Source of the DNA: Actinacidiphila glaucinigra
GTDB taxonomy: Bacteria; Actinomycetota; Actinomycetes; Streptomycetales; Streptomycetaceae
DNA length: 64,000 nucleotides
Assembly (NCBI RefSeq): GCF_900188405.1
Contig: NZ_FZOF01000001.1
Coordinates: 744,001 to 808,000, forward strand
Direction: 5' to 3'
Position 1 is the stretch's first letter, and each line of letters opens with the position of its first letter. Below the pieces are notes generated by a model, which was not told where the DNA came from, ran no database searches, and saw only the letters and a program-made list of their open reading frames with translations. Both the position numbers and the translations under genes were made by a program. This document shows, piece after piece, positions 15,906 through 24,990 of the stretch.

Positions 15906-16580
15906 ATGGACCTGCTCGCCGGCACCGCGCCGACGCCGATTCCGTCCCGTACCCAGGTCGTGCTGGAAACGATCAAGCACGGGATACTCACCGGCCGGCT
16001 GAAGCCCGGTCAGGCACTCGTCGAGGCCGAGCTGGCAGCGCAGTTCGGGGTGTCCAAGACGCCCGTGCGGGAGGCGCTCAAGACGCTCGCCGGCACCGGG
16101 CTGGTCGTGATGAGCCAGTACAAGGGCGTGACCGTGCGGACCGTGGACGCGGAGATGGCCCGTCAGGTGTACGACGTCCGCCTGCTGCTGGAGCCGGAGG
16201 CCCTGCGTCGTACCGTCACGCACCGCGCCCCGCTGGACGCCGCGCGGGAGGCGCTGTCGCGGGCCGACGAGGCGGGGGACCGGGCCGACCGGTCGCTCGC
16301 CAACCGGGAGTTCCACCGGGCGCTGTACACGCCGTGCGGCAACCCCCTGCTGGCCCGGATGCTGGACGACGTGCGGGACCAGGCGGCCCTGGTCTCGGCC
16401 GTGGTCTGGCAGGAGACGCCGTCGTGGGAGCAGGAGGCCCGCGAGCACCGGGAGATCCTGGCGCGTGCGCTGGACGGGGACGCGGACGGCGCGGCGCGGC
16501 TGCTCCACGACCACATCGCGAGCTTCGTGGCCCGGGCGTTCCCCGAGGGCCCGGACGGCGGCGACGGGCCGCCCCGCTGA
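15906..16580 (+). CDS. GntR-family transcriptional regulator, FCD (FadR) subgroup
   Basis: A 224-residue DNA-binding repressor or activator. The winged helix-turn-helix is at residues about 11-75 (QVVLETIKHGILTGRLKPGQ, LAAQFGVSKTPVREALKTL), followed by an all-helical FCD ligand domain (YDVRLLLEPEALRRTV, NREFHRALYTPCGNPLL, EHREILARALDGD), whose Asp/His residues normally bind a metal and a sugar-acid ligand. It heads the sugar-acid catabolic genes that start at 16673 and is the likely local regulator, with the ligand a hexuronate or pentonate derivative by inference. The ATG follows AAAGAG. Confidence 0.88.
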   Translation: MDLLAGTAPTPIPSRTQVVLETIKHGILTGRLKPGQALVEAELAAQFGVSKTPVREALKTLAGTGLVVMSQYKGVTVRTVDAEMARQVYDVRLLLEPEALRRTVTHRAPLDAAREALSRADEAGDRADRSLANREFHRALYTPCGNPLLARMLDDVRDQAALVSAVVWQETPSWEQEAREHREILARALDGDADGAARLLHDHIASFVARAFPEGPDGGDGPPR

Positions 16581-16583
16581 GCC

Positions 16584-16625
16584 GCGGGCGCGCGGGGGTG
16601 AGGGGACGGCCCCCCGCGCGCCCGC
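16584..16625 (+). terminator. terminator after the GntR gene
   Basis: A perfect 15-bp stem (GCGGGCGCGCGGGGG at 16584-16598 with its complement at 16611-16625) with a 12-base loop begins three bases after the regulator's stop codon. It separates the regulator from the catabolic genes, at least in part. Confidence 0.75.
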
Positions 16626-16672
16626 TTCCGTTGCGTGCCACCCCCACCGCACCCGAGTTGAAGGGCTACCGA

Positions 16673-17575
16673 ATGTCATTCGCAGAGCAGTCGTCCGCGC
16701 TCGCCGACGTCGTGGCGATCCCGGTGACCCCGTTCGACGCGGACGGGGGCGTGGAGCGCGCCGCGTACCGGGCGCTGCTGCGCAGACTGCTCGACAGCGG
16801 GGTGCGGACGGTCACGCCGAACGGCAACACCGGGGAGTTCTACGCCCTCGACCCGGCCGAGCGGCGGCTGGTCGTCGAGCTGACGATGGCGGAGGCGGAC
16901 CCGGACACCCAGGTCGTGGTGGGCGTCGGCCACGACGTGCCGACGGCGGTGGCCGCCGCGCGGCACGCGCGCGACGCCGGCGCGCAGATGGTGATGGTGC
17001 ACCAGCCGATCCACCCGTACGTGTCGCCGGAGGGCTGGGTGGACTACCACCGCGCCATCGCGGAGGCCGTCCCGGAGACCGCGGTCGTCCCGTACGTCCG
17101 CAACCCGCTGCTGGACGGCGGACTGATCGCGCGGCTCGGCGCGTTGTGCCCGAACGTCGTCGGGGTGAAGTACGCGGTGCCCGACGCCGCCCGCTTCGCG
17201 GCGGTGGCGCGGGACGCGGGGCTGGACCGCTTCACCTGGGTCGCCGGTCTCGCCGAGCTGTACGCGCCCGCGTACTGGGCGATGGGCGCGACCGGTTTCA
17301 CCTCGGGCCTGGTCAACGTCGCGCCCCGGGTGTCACTGGAGATGCTGCGCGCACTGCGCGACGGCGACTACGCGGCGGCGATGAAGGTGTGGGAGCAGAT
17401 CAGGGAGTTCGAGGACCTGCGGGCCGAGCAGGGTTCCGCCAACAACGTGTCCGTGGTGAAGGAGGCGCTGGCGGTGCTGGGCCTGTGCCGCCGCGAGGTG
17501 CGCCCGCCCAGCCGCCTGCTGACCGGGGACCGGCGCGAGCGGGTGGCCGCCCTGCTCGCCGGCTGGGACCTGTGA
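16673..17575 (+). CDS. dihydrodipicolinate synthase/N-acetylneuraminate lyase family protein, probable 2-keto-3-deoxy sugar-acid lyase or dehydratase
   Basis: A 300-residue class I aldolase-fold enzyme. Visible landmarks are AIPVTPFDADGGVERAAYRALL, TPNGNTGEFYAL (the GxxGE loop), the catalytic Tyr in VVPYVRNP and the Schiff-base Lys in GVKYAVPDA. Followed immediately by an IlvD/Edd dehydratase, it most likely acts on the 2-keto-3-deoxy acid that enzyme makes, either by aldol cleavage or by dehydration to 2-oxoglutarate semialdehyde as in L-arabinose oxidation. It is not the lysine enzyme DapA, judging from context. The ATG at 16673 follows AAGGG. Confidence 0.82.
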   Translation: MSFAEQSSALADVVAIPVTPFDADGGVERAAYRALLRRLLDSGVRTVTPNGNTGEFYALDPAERRLVVELTMAEADPDTQVVVGVGHDVPTAVAAARHARDAGAQMVMVHQPIHPYVSPEGWVDYHRAIAEAVPETAVVPYVRNPLLDGGLIARLGALCPNVVGVKYAVPDAARFAAVARDAGLDRFTWVAGLAELYAPAYWAMGATGFTSGLVNVAPRVSLEMLRALRDGDYAAAMKVWEQIREFEDLRAEQGSANNVSVVKEALAVLGLCRREVRPPSRLLTGDRRERVAALLAGWDL

Positions 17576-17600
17576 GCCGGGAGGGGACGGAGGGTCCGCC

Positions 17601-19325
17601 ATGAAGAAGCCGGAAGAGCTCCGCAGCCACCAGTGGTACGGGACCGACGGCCTGCGCTCGTTCAGCCACCGGGCCCGTACCCGGCAGCTGGGCTACCTGC
17701 CCGAGGAGCATCTGGGCAAGCCGGTGATCGCGGTCCTCAACACATGGAGCGACATCAACCCCTGCCACGTCCACCTCCGCGAGCGGGCCCAGGCGGTCAA
17801 GCGCGGGGTCTGGCAGGCGGGCGGCTTCCCCCTGGAGTTCCCCGTCGCGACGCTGTCGGAGACGTACCAGAAGCCGACGCCGATGCTCTACCGCAACCTG
17901 CTCGCCATGGAGACCGAGGAGCTGCTGCGCTCCTACCCGGTGGACGGGGCGGTCCTGATGGGCGGTTGCGACAAGTCCACGCCGGCGCTGCTGATGGGGG
18001 CCGCGAGCGCCGACCTGCCGGCGGTGTTCGTGCCGGCCGGACCCATGCTGCCCGGGCACTGGCGCACCGAGGTGCTGGGCTCCGGCACCGACATGTGGAA
18101 GTACTGGGACGACAAGCGGGCCGGGCTCATCGGCGACTGCGAGATGGCCGAACTGGAGAGCGGGCTGGCCCGTTCGCCCGGTCACTGCATGACCATGGGC
18201 ACCGCCTCCACGCTGACCGCGGCGGCGGAGGCGCTGGGGATGACGGTGCCGGGCGCGTCGTCGATCCCCGCCGTCGACTCCGGTCACGACCGCATGGCGG
18301 CGGCCTCCGGGATGCGGATCGTCGACCTCGTGCGGGAGGACCTGCGGCCGTCGGCGATCCTCACCCGCGAGGCGTACGAGGACGCGGTGGCCACGGTGCT
18401 CGCGCTCGGCGGTTCGACCAACGCCGTGATCCACCTGATCGCGATGGCGGGGCGCAGCGGCGTCCCGCTCACGCTGGACGACTTCGACCGCATCGCCCGT
18501 ACGGTGCCGGTGCTGGCCAACCTCCGCCCCGGCGGCCGGTACCTGATGGAGGACTTCCACTTCGCGGGCGGCCTCCCCGGGTTCCTGACCCGGCTGCGGG
18601 ACGCCGGCGTCCTGCACCTCGACCGGCCGACCGTCGCGCACAAGACCCTGGGCGAGCAGCTGACCGGGGCGCTCGTCCACGACGACGACGTGATCCGCCC
18701 GCTGGACAGGCCGCTCGCGGCCGAGGGCGGCGTCGCCGTCCTGCGCGGCAACCTGTGCCCGGACGGCGCGGTCGTCAAGCACATAGCGGCCGAGCCGCAC
18801 CTGCTCGAACACACCGGTCCCGCGGTCGTGTTCGACGACTACCGGACCCTGCAGCGCACCATCGACGACCCGGGCCTCGGGATCACCGAGGACAGCGTCC
18901 TGGTGCTGCGCGGTTCCGGCCCGCTCGGCGGGCCGGGCATGCCCGAGTACGGGATGCTGCCGCTGCCCGACCACCTCCTGAAGAAGGGGGTGCGGGACAT
19001 GGTGCGGATCTCCGACGCCCGGATGAGCGGCACGAGTTACGGCGCGTGCGTGCTGCACGTGGCGCCCGAGTCGCACGTGGGCGGACCGCTCGCCCTCGTC
19101 CGCACCGGGGACCTGATCACCCTGGACGTCCGGGCGCGCACCCTGCGCCTGGAGGTCGACGACGCGGAACTGGAACGCCGGCGCGCGCAGTGGCAGGCAC
19201 CGCCGCCCCGCTACGGACGCGGCTACGGCGCGCTGTACCAGGACCAGATCACCCAGGCCGACACCGGCTGCGACTTCCGCTTCCTGGCCCGGCCCGGAGA
19301 AGTGCCGGAGCCCTACGCGGGCTGA
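17601..19325 (+). CDS. IlvD/Edd-family sugar-acid dehydratase
   Basis: A 574-residue [2Fe-2S] dehydratase. The three cluster Cys are Cys55 (SDINPCH), Cys123 (GGCDKSTPAL) and Cys196 (SPGHCMTMGTAST), the same spacing as the pentonate dehydratases; the Mg-binding and Ser-containing C-terminal region (ARMSGTSYGACVLH) is also present. It removes water from an aldonic acid (L-arabonate, D-xylonate or D-galactonate type) to give the 2-keto-3-deoxy acid. It is not the amino-acid enzyme IlvD, given its neighbours. It starts 25 bases after the lyase gene and is probably co-transcribed. Confidence 0.87.
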   Translation: MKKPEELRSHQWYGTDGLRSFSHRARTRQLGYLPEEHLGKPVIAVLNTWSDINPCHVHLRERAQAVKRGVWQAGGFPLEFPVATLSETYQKPTPMLYRNLLAMETEELLRSYPVDGAVLMGGCDKSTPALLMGAASADLPAVFVPAGPMLPGHWRTEVLGSGTDMWKYWDDKRAGLIGDCEMAELESGLARSPGHCMTMGTASTLTAAAEALGMTVPGASSIPAVDSGHDRMAAASGMRIVDLVREDLRPSAILTREAYEDAVATVLALGGSTNAVIHLIAMAGRSGVPLTLDDFDRIARTVPVLANLRPGGRYLMEDFHFAGGLPGFLTRLRDAGVLHLDRPTVAHKTLGEQLTGALVHDDDVIRPLDRPLAAEGGVAVLRGNLCPDGAVVKHIAAEPHLLEHTGPAVVFDDYRTLQRTIDDPGLGITEDSVLVLRGSGPLGGPGMPEYGMLPLPDHLLKKGVRDMVRISDARMSGTSYGACVLHVAPESHVGGPLALVRTGDLITLDVRARTLRLEVDDAELERRRAQWQAPPPRYGRGYGALYQDQITQADTGCDFRFLARPGEVPEPYAG

Positions 19326-19392
19326 CGCCCCGCCGCGCACCACCCCGCACCGCCCGTACCGCCACCGCGCCCGTGGCGGCCCCGCACCAATC

Positions 19393-19406
19393 GGCAAGCG
19401 CTTTCC
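19393..19406. promoter_or_regulatory. LacI-family-like operator
   Basis: GGCAAGCGCTTTCC, centred on AAGCGCTT, matches the general LacI-family operator shape. It lies 28 bases before the first permease gene in a 108-base gap. It differs from the operator at 32626, so the local LacI protein may not be its binder. Confidence 0.5.
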
Positions 19407-19433
19407 CCGTACCCGTACGAAGGAGTACCGGTC

Positions 19434-20360
19434 ATGGCCACAGCCGTGGCGAAACCACCCCGGCCCCCGCGGCGCCGGCCGTCCGGCGCGGCCCGGCGCA
19501 CCCCGTACGTCCTGATCGCCCCGGCCGTCCTGCTGATGCTGGGCTTCATCGCCTACCCGATGCTCAGCGTCCTCTACTACAGCCTGCAGGACTACAACGT
19601 CACCAAGCCCTGGCGGAACGGCTTCGCCGGCCTCGGCAACTTCCGGCGGATCCTCTTCGACGACCCGCTGTTCTGGCAGAGCCTGCTCTTCAGCCTCAAG
19701 TGGGTCGTCGCGGAGGTGGGACTGCAGCTCGCCCTCGGGCTGGCGCTGGCCCTGATCGTCAACCAGACCTTCGTCGGCCGCGGCCTGTCGCGCGCCCTGG
19801 TCTTCTCGCCGTGGGCCGTCTCCGGCGTGCTGACCACCACGATCTGGATGCTGCTGTACAACCCCGCGACCGGCATCAGCCGCTACCTCGCGGACGCCGG
19901 CATCGGCGAGTACGGCACCTCGGTGCTGTCCGACCCCGACACCGTCTTCCCCGCCGCCGTCCTGGCCGAGCTGTGGCGCGGGGTCCCGTTCTTCGCCATC
20001 CTCATCCTCGCCGACCTGCAGTCCATCCCGAACGAGCTGTACGAGGCGGCCTCGGTCGACGGCGCGGGCCGCTTCCGGCGGTTCTTCCACATCACGCTGC
20101 CCCACCTGCGGGACGCCATCGTGCTGTCCACGCTGCTGCGCGCGGTGTGGGAGTTCAACAACGTCGACCTGCTCTACACGCTCACCGGCGGCGGTCCCGC
20201 CGGGTCGACGACGACCCTGCCGCTGTACGTCGCCAACACCGGCATCGACGGCCACGACTTCGGCTACGCGTCCGCGCTCACCACCGTCGCCTTCGTGATC
20301 CTCCTCTTCTGCTCCATCGTCTACCTGCGTCTCAGCAAGTTCGGGAGCGACCGCACATGA
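19434..20360 (+). CDS. carbohydrate ABC transporter permease, MalF-like
   Basis: A 308-residue membrane protein with six predicted segments. The first begins at PYVLIAPAVLLMLGFIAYP; the EAA loop that docks the ATPase is EAASVDGAGRFRRFFHITLP. The ATG follows GAAGGAG. Its stop overlaps the start of the next permease (ATGA). Together with the next gene and the binding protein at 24987 it forms a CUT1-type importer; no ATPase gene is present, so a shared ATPase such as MsiK is expected, as in other Streptomyces. Confidence 0.9.
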   Translation: MATAVAKPPRPPRRRPSGAARRTPYVLIAPAVLLMLGFIAYPMLSVLYYSLQDYNVTKPWRNGFAGLGNFRRILFDDPLFWQSLLFSLKWVVAEVGLQLALGLALALIVNQTFVGRGLSRALVFSPWAVSGVLTTTIWMLLYNPATGISRYLADAGIGEYGTSVLSDPDTVFPAAVLAELWRGVPFFAILILADLQSIPNELYEAASVDGAGRFRRFFHITLPHLRDAIVLSTLLRAVWEFNNVDLLYTLTGGGPAGSTTTLPLYVANTGIDGHDFGYASALTTVAFVILLFCSIVYLRLSKFGSDRT

Positions 20361-21277
20361 CCACCACCGTGCCGGAGACGAACGGCGTCCCCCTGCCGCA
20401 CGTGGCGCCCGCGACGCGCCCCGACCGCGGCGGCACCGGGCCGCGCCGCGGGCGCCGGGCGCTCACCGCGGGCGCGCCCCGCTGGCAGATCTACCTGCCC
20501 CTCGGCCTGTACCTGCTGTTCACGCTCGTCCCCTTCTACTGGATGCTGCTGTTCGCGCTGCGCCCCTCGGGGTCCACCTCGCTGGTGCCGTGGCCGGCCA
20601 CCACCGCGCACTTCTCGAAGGTGTGGAACGACCTCGGCTTCGCGGTGTTCTTCAAGAACAGCCTGCTCATCGGTGTGGCCACGCTCGTGATGACCACCGT
20701 GGTCGCGCTGCTCGGCGGCTATGCGCTGGCCCGCTTCGACTTCCGTGCCAAGCGGGCCTTCCTGCTGGCCCTGCTGTGCTCGCAGTTCATCCCGGGCGCG
20801 CTGATGCTGGTGCCGCTCTTCCAGATCTTCAGCGAACTGCGCATGATCGACTCCCTGTGGAGCGTCATCGTCGCCGAGACGGTCTTCCAGCTGCCCCTGT
20901 CGATCATCCTCATCAGCGGCTTCATCAAGAACGTGCCGGTGTCGCTCGAGGAGGCCGCCTGGGTCGACGGCTGCGGCCGGATCCGTGCCTTCTGCGCGGT
21001 GGTGCTGCCGCTGCTGCGCCCGGGGCTGATCGCGGTGGGCTCCTTCGCCTTCGTGCACAGCTGGAACCACTTCCTCTTCTCGCTGATGTTCCTCAGCACG
21101 CAGGAGAAGTACACGATCCCCGTCGGCCTCAGCTACACCATCGGCTCCGGCGAGAGCGTCGAGCTCGGGACGCTCGCCGCGGGCGGCGTCGTGGCCGCCG
21201 TGCCCGTCGTCATCGTCTTCGCCTTCATCCAGAAGTGGCTGGTCACGGGCTTCAGCGCGGGCGCGGTGAAGGGCTGA
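20357..21277 (+). CDS. carbohydrate ABC transporter permease, MalG-like
   Basis: A 306-residue membrane permease. A charged N-terminus of about 45 residues precedes IYLPLGLYLLFTLVPFYWML; the EAA loop is EEAAWVDGCGRIRAFCAVVLP. It is translationally coupled to the preceding permease by a four-base overlap. It is the second half of the sugar channel. Confidence 0.9.
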   Translation: MTTTVPETNGVPLPHVAPATRPDRGGTGPRRGRRALTAGAPRWQIYLPLGLYLLFTLVPFYWMLLFALRPSGSTSLVPWPATTAHFSKVWNDLGFAVFFKNSLLIGVATLVMTTVVALLGGYALARFDFRAKRAFLLALLCSQFIPGALMLVPLFQIFSELRMIDSLWSVIVAETVFQLPLSIILISGFIKNVPVSLEEAAWVDGCGRIRAFCAVVLPLLRPGLIAVGSFAFVHSWNHFLFSLMFLSTQEKYTIPVGLSYTIGSGESVELGTLAAGGVVAAVPVVIVFAFIQKWLVTGFSAGAVKG

Positions 21278-21325
21278 CGCCCGTACCGGCAGCGCAGATC
21301 CCCCACGGACGAGGAGGTCCGAACC

Positions 21326-22534
21326 GTGCGTGATGCATCCCCACGGCCCGCCGGCGGCGGCCCGCCCGTGGCGCCGTCCGGCGCCGCGCCCGTGCCGGTC
21401 GTCCTGGCCGGGGCCCGCGGCCACGGCGCCTGGCACCTGGAGAACCTGCGCAGGCTCTCGGCCACCGGGCTGGTGCGCCTTGCCGGGATCTGCGACACTG
21501 CCGCGCTCGCGCCGGGCGAGCCGGCCGGGTTCCCCGAACCCGCCCGCGGCACCGATCTGGGCGAGCTGACCGCGCGGACCGGCGCCGGGATCGTCATCGT
21601 CTGCACCCCCATCCACACGCACACCGACCTGGCGCTGGCCGCGGCCGCGCAGGGCGCCCACGTGCTGCTGGAGAAGCCGCCCGCGCCCTCCTACGCCGCG
21701 TACGAGCGGCTGGTCGCCGGGGTCGAGGCGAGCGGGCGGGCCTGCCAGATCGGCTTCCAGTCGCTCGGCTCGCACGCCCTGGCCGCCGTGCGGGCGCTCG
21801 TCGCCGACGGCGCGATCGGCGCCGTGCGCGGCATCGGCGCGGCGGGCAACTGGGTGCGCGAGGAGCACTACTTCCGCCGGGCCGCATGGTCGGGGCGGCG
21901 CAGGGTCGGCACGACGGACGTCGTCGACGGGGTGCTCACCAACCCGCTCGCCCACGCCGTCGCCACCGCGCTCGCCCTGGACGGCAGCGAACGCGCCGAG
22001 GACGTCGGGGCGATCGAGCTGGAGCTCTTCCGGGCCAACGCCATCGAGGCCGACGACACCTCCGCGCTGCGGCTGCGCACCGCGCGGGGCACGATCGTCA
22101 CGGTCACCGCCACCCTGTGCGCCGAGCGGAACACCGAACCGTACGTGGTCGTCCACGGCGACCGCGGCCGGGTGACGTTCTGGTACAAGCAGGACCGCGT
22201 CCTGCTGCAACGCGCCGGGCACGGGCCGCAGGAGCGGCGGTACGGGCGCACCGACCTGCTGGAGAACCTGGTCGCGCACGTCCGGCACGGCGAGGACCTG
22301 CTCGTGCCGCCCCGCGCGACCGGCGCCTTCATGAAGGTCGTCGAGGCCGTGCGCACCGCGCCGGACCCGGTGCCGCTCCCCCCGGACGCCTGGCGCACCG
22401 AACCCGGTGAACGCTCCGTCAGGCGCGTCGTCACCGGGGTCGACGCCATGGTCACCGCGGGCGCCGAGCGCCTGGCCCTCCTCTCCGAAATGGGCGCCCC
22501 CTGGGCCGCCGCCGGCGGGGTGGTCCCGCGATGA
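21326..22534 (+). CDS. Gfo/Idh/MocA-family oxidoreductase
   Basis: A 402-residue NAD(P)-dependent sugar oxidoreductase. The Rossmann domain (VVLAGARGHGAWHLENLRRL, VIVCTPIHTHTDLALAA) carries the family's HVLLEKPPAPS motif with the catalytic Lys; the C-terminal domain follows (GAAGNWVREEHYFRR, DVVDGVLTNPLAHAVATAL). It probably oxidises or epimerises a sugar released by the neighbouring hydrolases. GTG start at 21326 after GAGGAGG. Its stop overlaps the next start. Confidence 0.85.
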   Translation: MRDASPRPAGGGPPVAPSGAAPVPVVLAGARGHGAWHLENLRRLSATGLVRLAGICDTAALAPGEPAGFPEPARGTDLGELTARTGAGIVIVCTPIHTHTDLALAAAAQGAHVLLEKPPAPSYAAYERLVAGVEASGRACQIGFQSLGSHALAAVRALVADGAIGAVRGIGAAGNWVREEHYFRRAAWSGRRRVGTTDVVDGVLTNPLAHAVATALALDGSERAEDVGAIELELFRANAIEADDTSALRLRTARGTIVTVTATLCAERNTEPYVVVHGDRGRVTFWYKQDRVLLQRAGHGPQERRYGRTDLLENLVAHVRHGEDLLVPPRATGAFMKVVEAVRTAPDPVPLPPDAWRTEPGERSVRRVVTGVDAMVTAGAERLALLSEMGAPWAAAGGVVPR

Positions 22535-23373
22535 CGGCCACGGCCCTGCGCGTCGCCGGACGCACGGTGGGACGGTACGTCCACCGCCCCGATCTGCCCG
22601 GACGGCTCTCCCCGCGCCCTTACCTGCACCCGCTGACGACCCTGGCCGGGGTGCCCGTCACCGAGTTCATGCCCGGCGACCACCTCCACCACCTCGGGGT
22701 GAGCGTCGCCGTCCCGGACGTCGGCGGGCGCAACTTCTGGGGCGGCCGCACCTACGTCCGCGACCGCGGCCCCACCGAACTGGACGACCACGGCGTCCAG
22801 GAGCACCTGGGCCTGCTCCGCGGCGGCCCGGACGGCTTCACCGAGGAGCTGTCCTGGCGCTTCGGGGACCTCGAACTGCTCCGCGAGCGCCGGACGGTCA
22901 CGGCCCGGGCACTCGGCCCGGACCGCTGGGCGCTCGACGTCACCTTCGCGCTGGCCAACCCCGGCGACCGGGAACTGACCATCGGCAGCCCCGCCACCAA
23001 CGGTCGCCCCGGAGCCGGTTACGGCGGCTTCTTCTGGCGGGCGCCCGCCGAGCCCGAGCGGGCACGGGTGTTCACCGCCGACGCGGAGGGCGAGGAGGCG
23101 GTGCACGGCCGGGCGGCCGACTGGCTGGCCCTGTCCGGCGAGGGCTGGACCCTGGTGTTCGCCGGGGCGACCGGCGCGAGCCGCCGCGACCCGTGGTTCG
23201 TGCGCACCGCCGAGTACCCGGGCGTCGGCTCCTCCCTCGCCTGGGCTCGGCGGCTGCCCGTCCCGGCGGGAGGCACCGTCACCCGGCGGATCGCCACCGC
23301 GGTCGCCGACGGGCGGCTCGGCCCCGCGGAGGCCGGCGCACTGGCCCGCCGCCTCGTCGAGGGGAGCGGCTGA
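22531..23373 (+). CDS. DUF6807 (PmoA-like) family protein
   Basis: A 280-residue soluble protein with the pattern of PmoA-like proteins of carbohydrate loci: PYLHPLTTLAGVPVTEFMPGDHLHHLGVSVAV near the N-terminus, with a HxHH cluster, then GGRTYVRD and a C-terminal ATNGRPGAGYGGFFWRAP segment. The family name comes from distant likeness to methane oxygenase subunits, but members beside Gfo/Idh enzymes are thought to act on sugars. The biochemical role is unknown. ATGA overlap with the preceding gene shows coupling. Confidence 0.75.
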   Translation: MTATALRVAGRTVGRYVHRPDLPGRLSPRPYLHPLTTLAGVPVTEFMPGDHLHHLGVSVAVPDVGGRNFWGGRTYVRDRGPTELDDHGVQEHLGLLRGGPDGFTEELSWRFGDLELLRERRTVTARALGPDRWALDVTFALANPGDRELTIGSPATNGRPGAGYGGFFWRAPAEPERARVFTADAEGEEAVHGRAADWLALSGEGWTLVFAGATGASRRDPWFVRTAEYPGVGSSLAWARRLPVPAGGTVTRRIATAVADGRLGPAEAGALARRLVEGSG

Positions 23374-23375
23374 CG

Positions 23376-24990
23376 ATGCGCCCCTGGACGGCCGACCTCG
23401 GCGACGGCACCTACCGCAACCCGGTGCTCCACGCCGACTGGTCCGACCCCGACGTCATCCGCGTCGGCGACGACCACTACCTGACCGCCTCCAGCTTCGG
23501 CCGCGTCCCAGGGCTGCCGGTCCTGCACTCCCGCGACCTCGTCAACTGGCGGATCATCGGGCACGCGCTGGACCGTCCCGTACGGGCGTCCGCCGTGCCC
23601 CGGCACGACTGCGGGGTGTGGGCGCCGTCGCTGCGGCACCACGACGGCCGCTTCTGGATCTTCTGGGGCGACCCCGACACCGGGCTGTTCCAGGTCAACG
23701 CGCCCGATCCGCGCGGCCCGTGGACCCGTCCGCACCTGCTGAAGGCCGGCAAGGGCCTGATCGACCCCTGCCCGCTGTGGGACGAGGACGGCACCGCCTA
23801 CCTGGTGCACGCCTGGGCCAGGTCCCGCGCCGGGGTGAAGAACCGGCTCACCGGGCACCGGATGAGCCCGGACGGCCGGGAACTGCGGGACGAGGGCCGG
23901 GTGGTCGTGGACGGCGACACGATCCCGGGCTGGTTCACCCTGGAGGGCCCCAAGCTCCACCGGCACGACGGCTGGTACTGGATCCTCGCGCCGGCCGGCG
24001 GGGTGGGGACGGGCTGGCAGGGCGCGTTCCGCGCACGCGACTTCTTCGGCCCCTACGAGGAGGCCGTCGTGCTCGCACAGGGGCGCACCGCGGTCAACGG
24101 GCCGCACCAGGGCGCCTGGGTGCGCACCGCGCGGGGCGAGGACTGGTTCCTGCACTTCCAGCAGCGCGGCGCGTACGGGCGTGTGGTGCACCTGCAGCCG
24201 CTGCGCTGGACGGCGGACGGCTGGCCCCTGGCGGGTGACGCGGGCGAACCCGTCGCCCGCCACGCCAAGCCGGCGACCGCCGAGCCGCAGCCGCCCGAGG
24301 CCCCGGCCACCGACGACGACTTCCCCGGCGGACGGTTCGGCCGGCAGTGGTCGTGGGCCGCCTCGCCGCGGCCCGGCTGGACCACCGCGCACGGCGCCGA
24401 CGCGCTGCGCCTGACCTGCGTGCGCACCGCCGACGCCCACGACCTGCGGCGGCTGCCCAACGTCCTGCTGCAGCGGCTGCCCGCCGAGTCCTTCACCGTC
24501 ACCGTCGACCTCGCGCTGGACGCCGCGGCCGACGGCGCCAGGGCCGGGCTGGCCGTGGTCGGCGACGCCTATGGCTGGATCGGCCTGGAGCGCTCCGCGG
24601 ACGGCGTCCACCTGGTGCACCGCTTCGCCGAGTCCGACGCCGCGGCCGAACGCGACGCGGCGCAGGCCCGCCTCGCTGCGCGTGGAGGTGACCCCGGGCG
24701 CCCGCTGCCGCTTCGCCGCGGACACCGGGGACGGCCCGCGCCCCTCGGGCCCGGTGTTCGCCGCGACGCCGTGGCGGTGGGTCGGCGCCCAGCTCGGGCT
24801 CTTCGCCACGGCGCCCAGCGCGCCCACCGGCCCCGGCGGCCCCGCCGGGACCGCGGACTTCACCCACTTCCGGATCACGGCGGGCACGGCCGGCCCGCCC
24901 GCCCCGGAACCCGCGCCGGACCCCCGGCCGCCCCGTAGGTCCCGTACGTCCCCACCACCCGCACACACCCCGACAGGAGAGTCACCATGA
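23376..24990 (+). CDS. glycoside hydrolase family 43 enzyme (xylosidase/arabinofuranosidase type), frameshifted near the C-terminus
   Basis: The first part reads a GH43 five-blade propeller: base Asp in ADWSDPDVIRVGDDHY, DPCPLWDEDGTAYLVHAW, and the acid Glu in TLEGPKLHRHDGWYWI. A C-terminal beta-sandwich begins near residue 315 (DDDFPGGRFGRQWSWAA). At about 24663-24672 the frame shifts by one base: the first frame becomes Arg/Pro-rich and stops at 24938, while the next frame continues with the expected end of the sandwich (SLRVEVTPGARCRFAAD, FAATPWRWVGAQLGLFAT, GTADFTHFRIT) and stops at 24990, overlapping the next start by ATGA. So an indel or a sequencing error splits it. The catalytic domain itself is intact. 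It would release pentoses from arabinan or xylan side chains. Confidence 0.8.

Noticed and set aside
17601..19325. Calling the dehydratase ilvD (branched-chain amino acid synthesis)
   Set aside because: Neighbours are sugar catabolic and the Cys spacing fits the pentonate dehydratase group.
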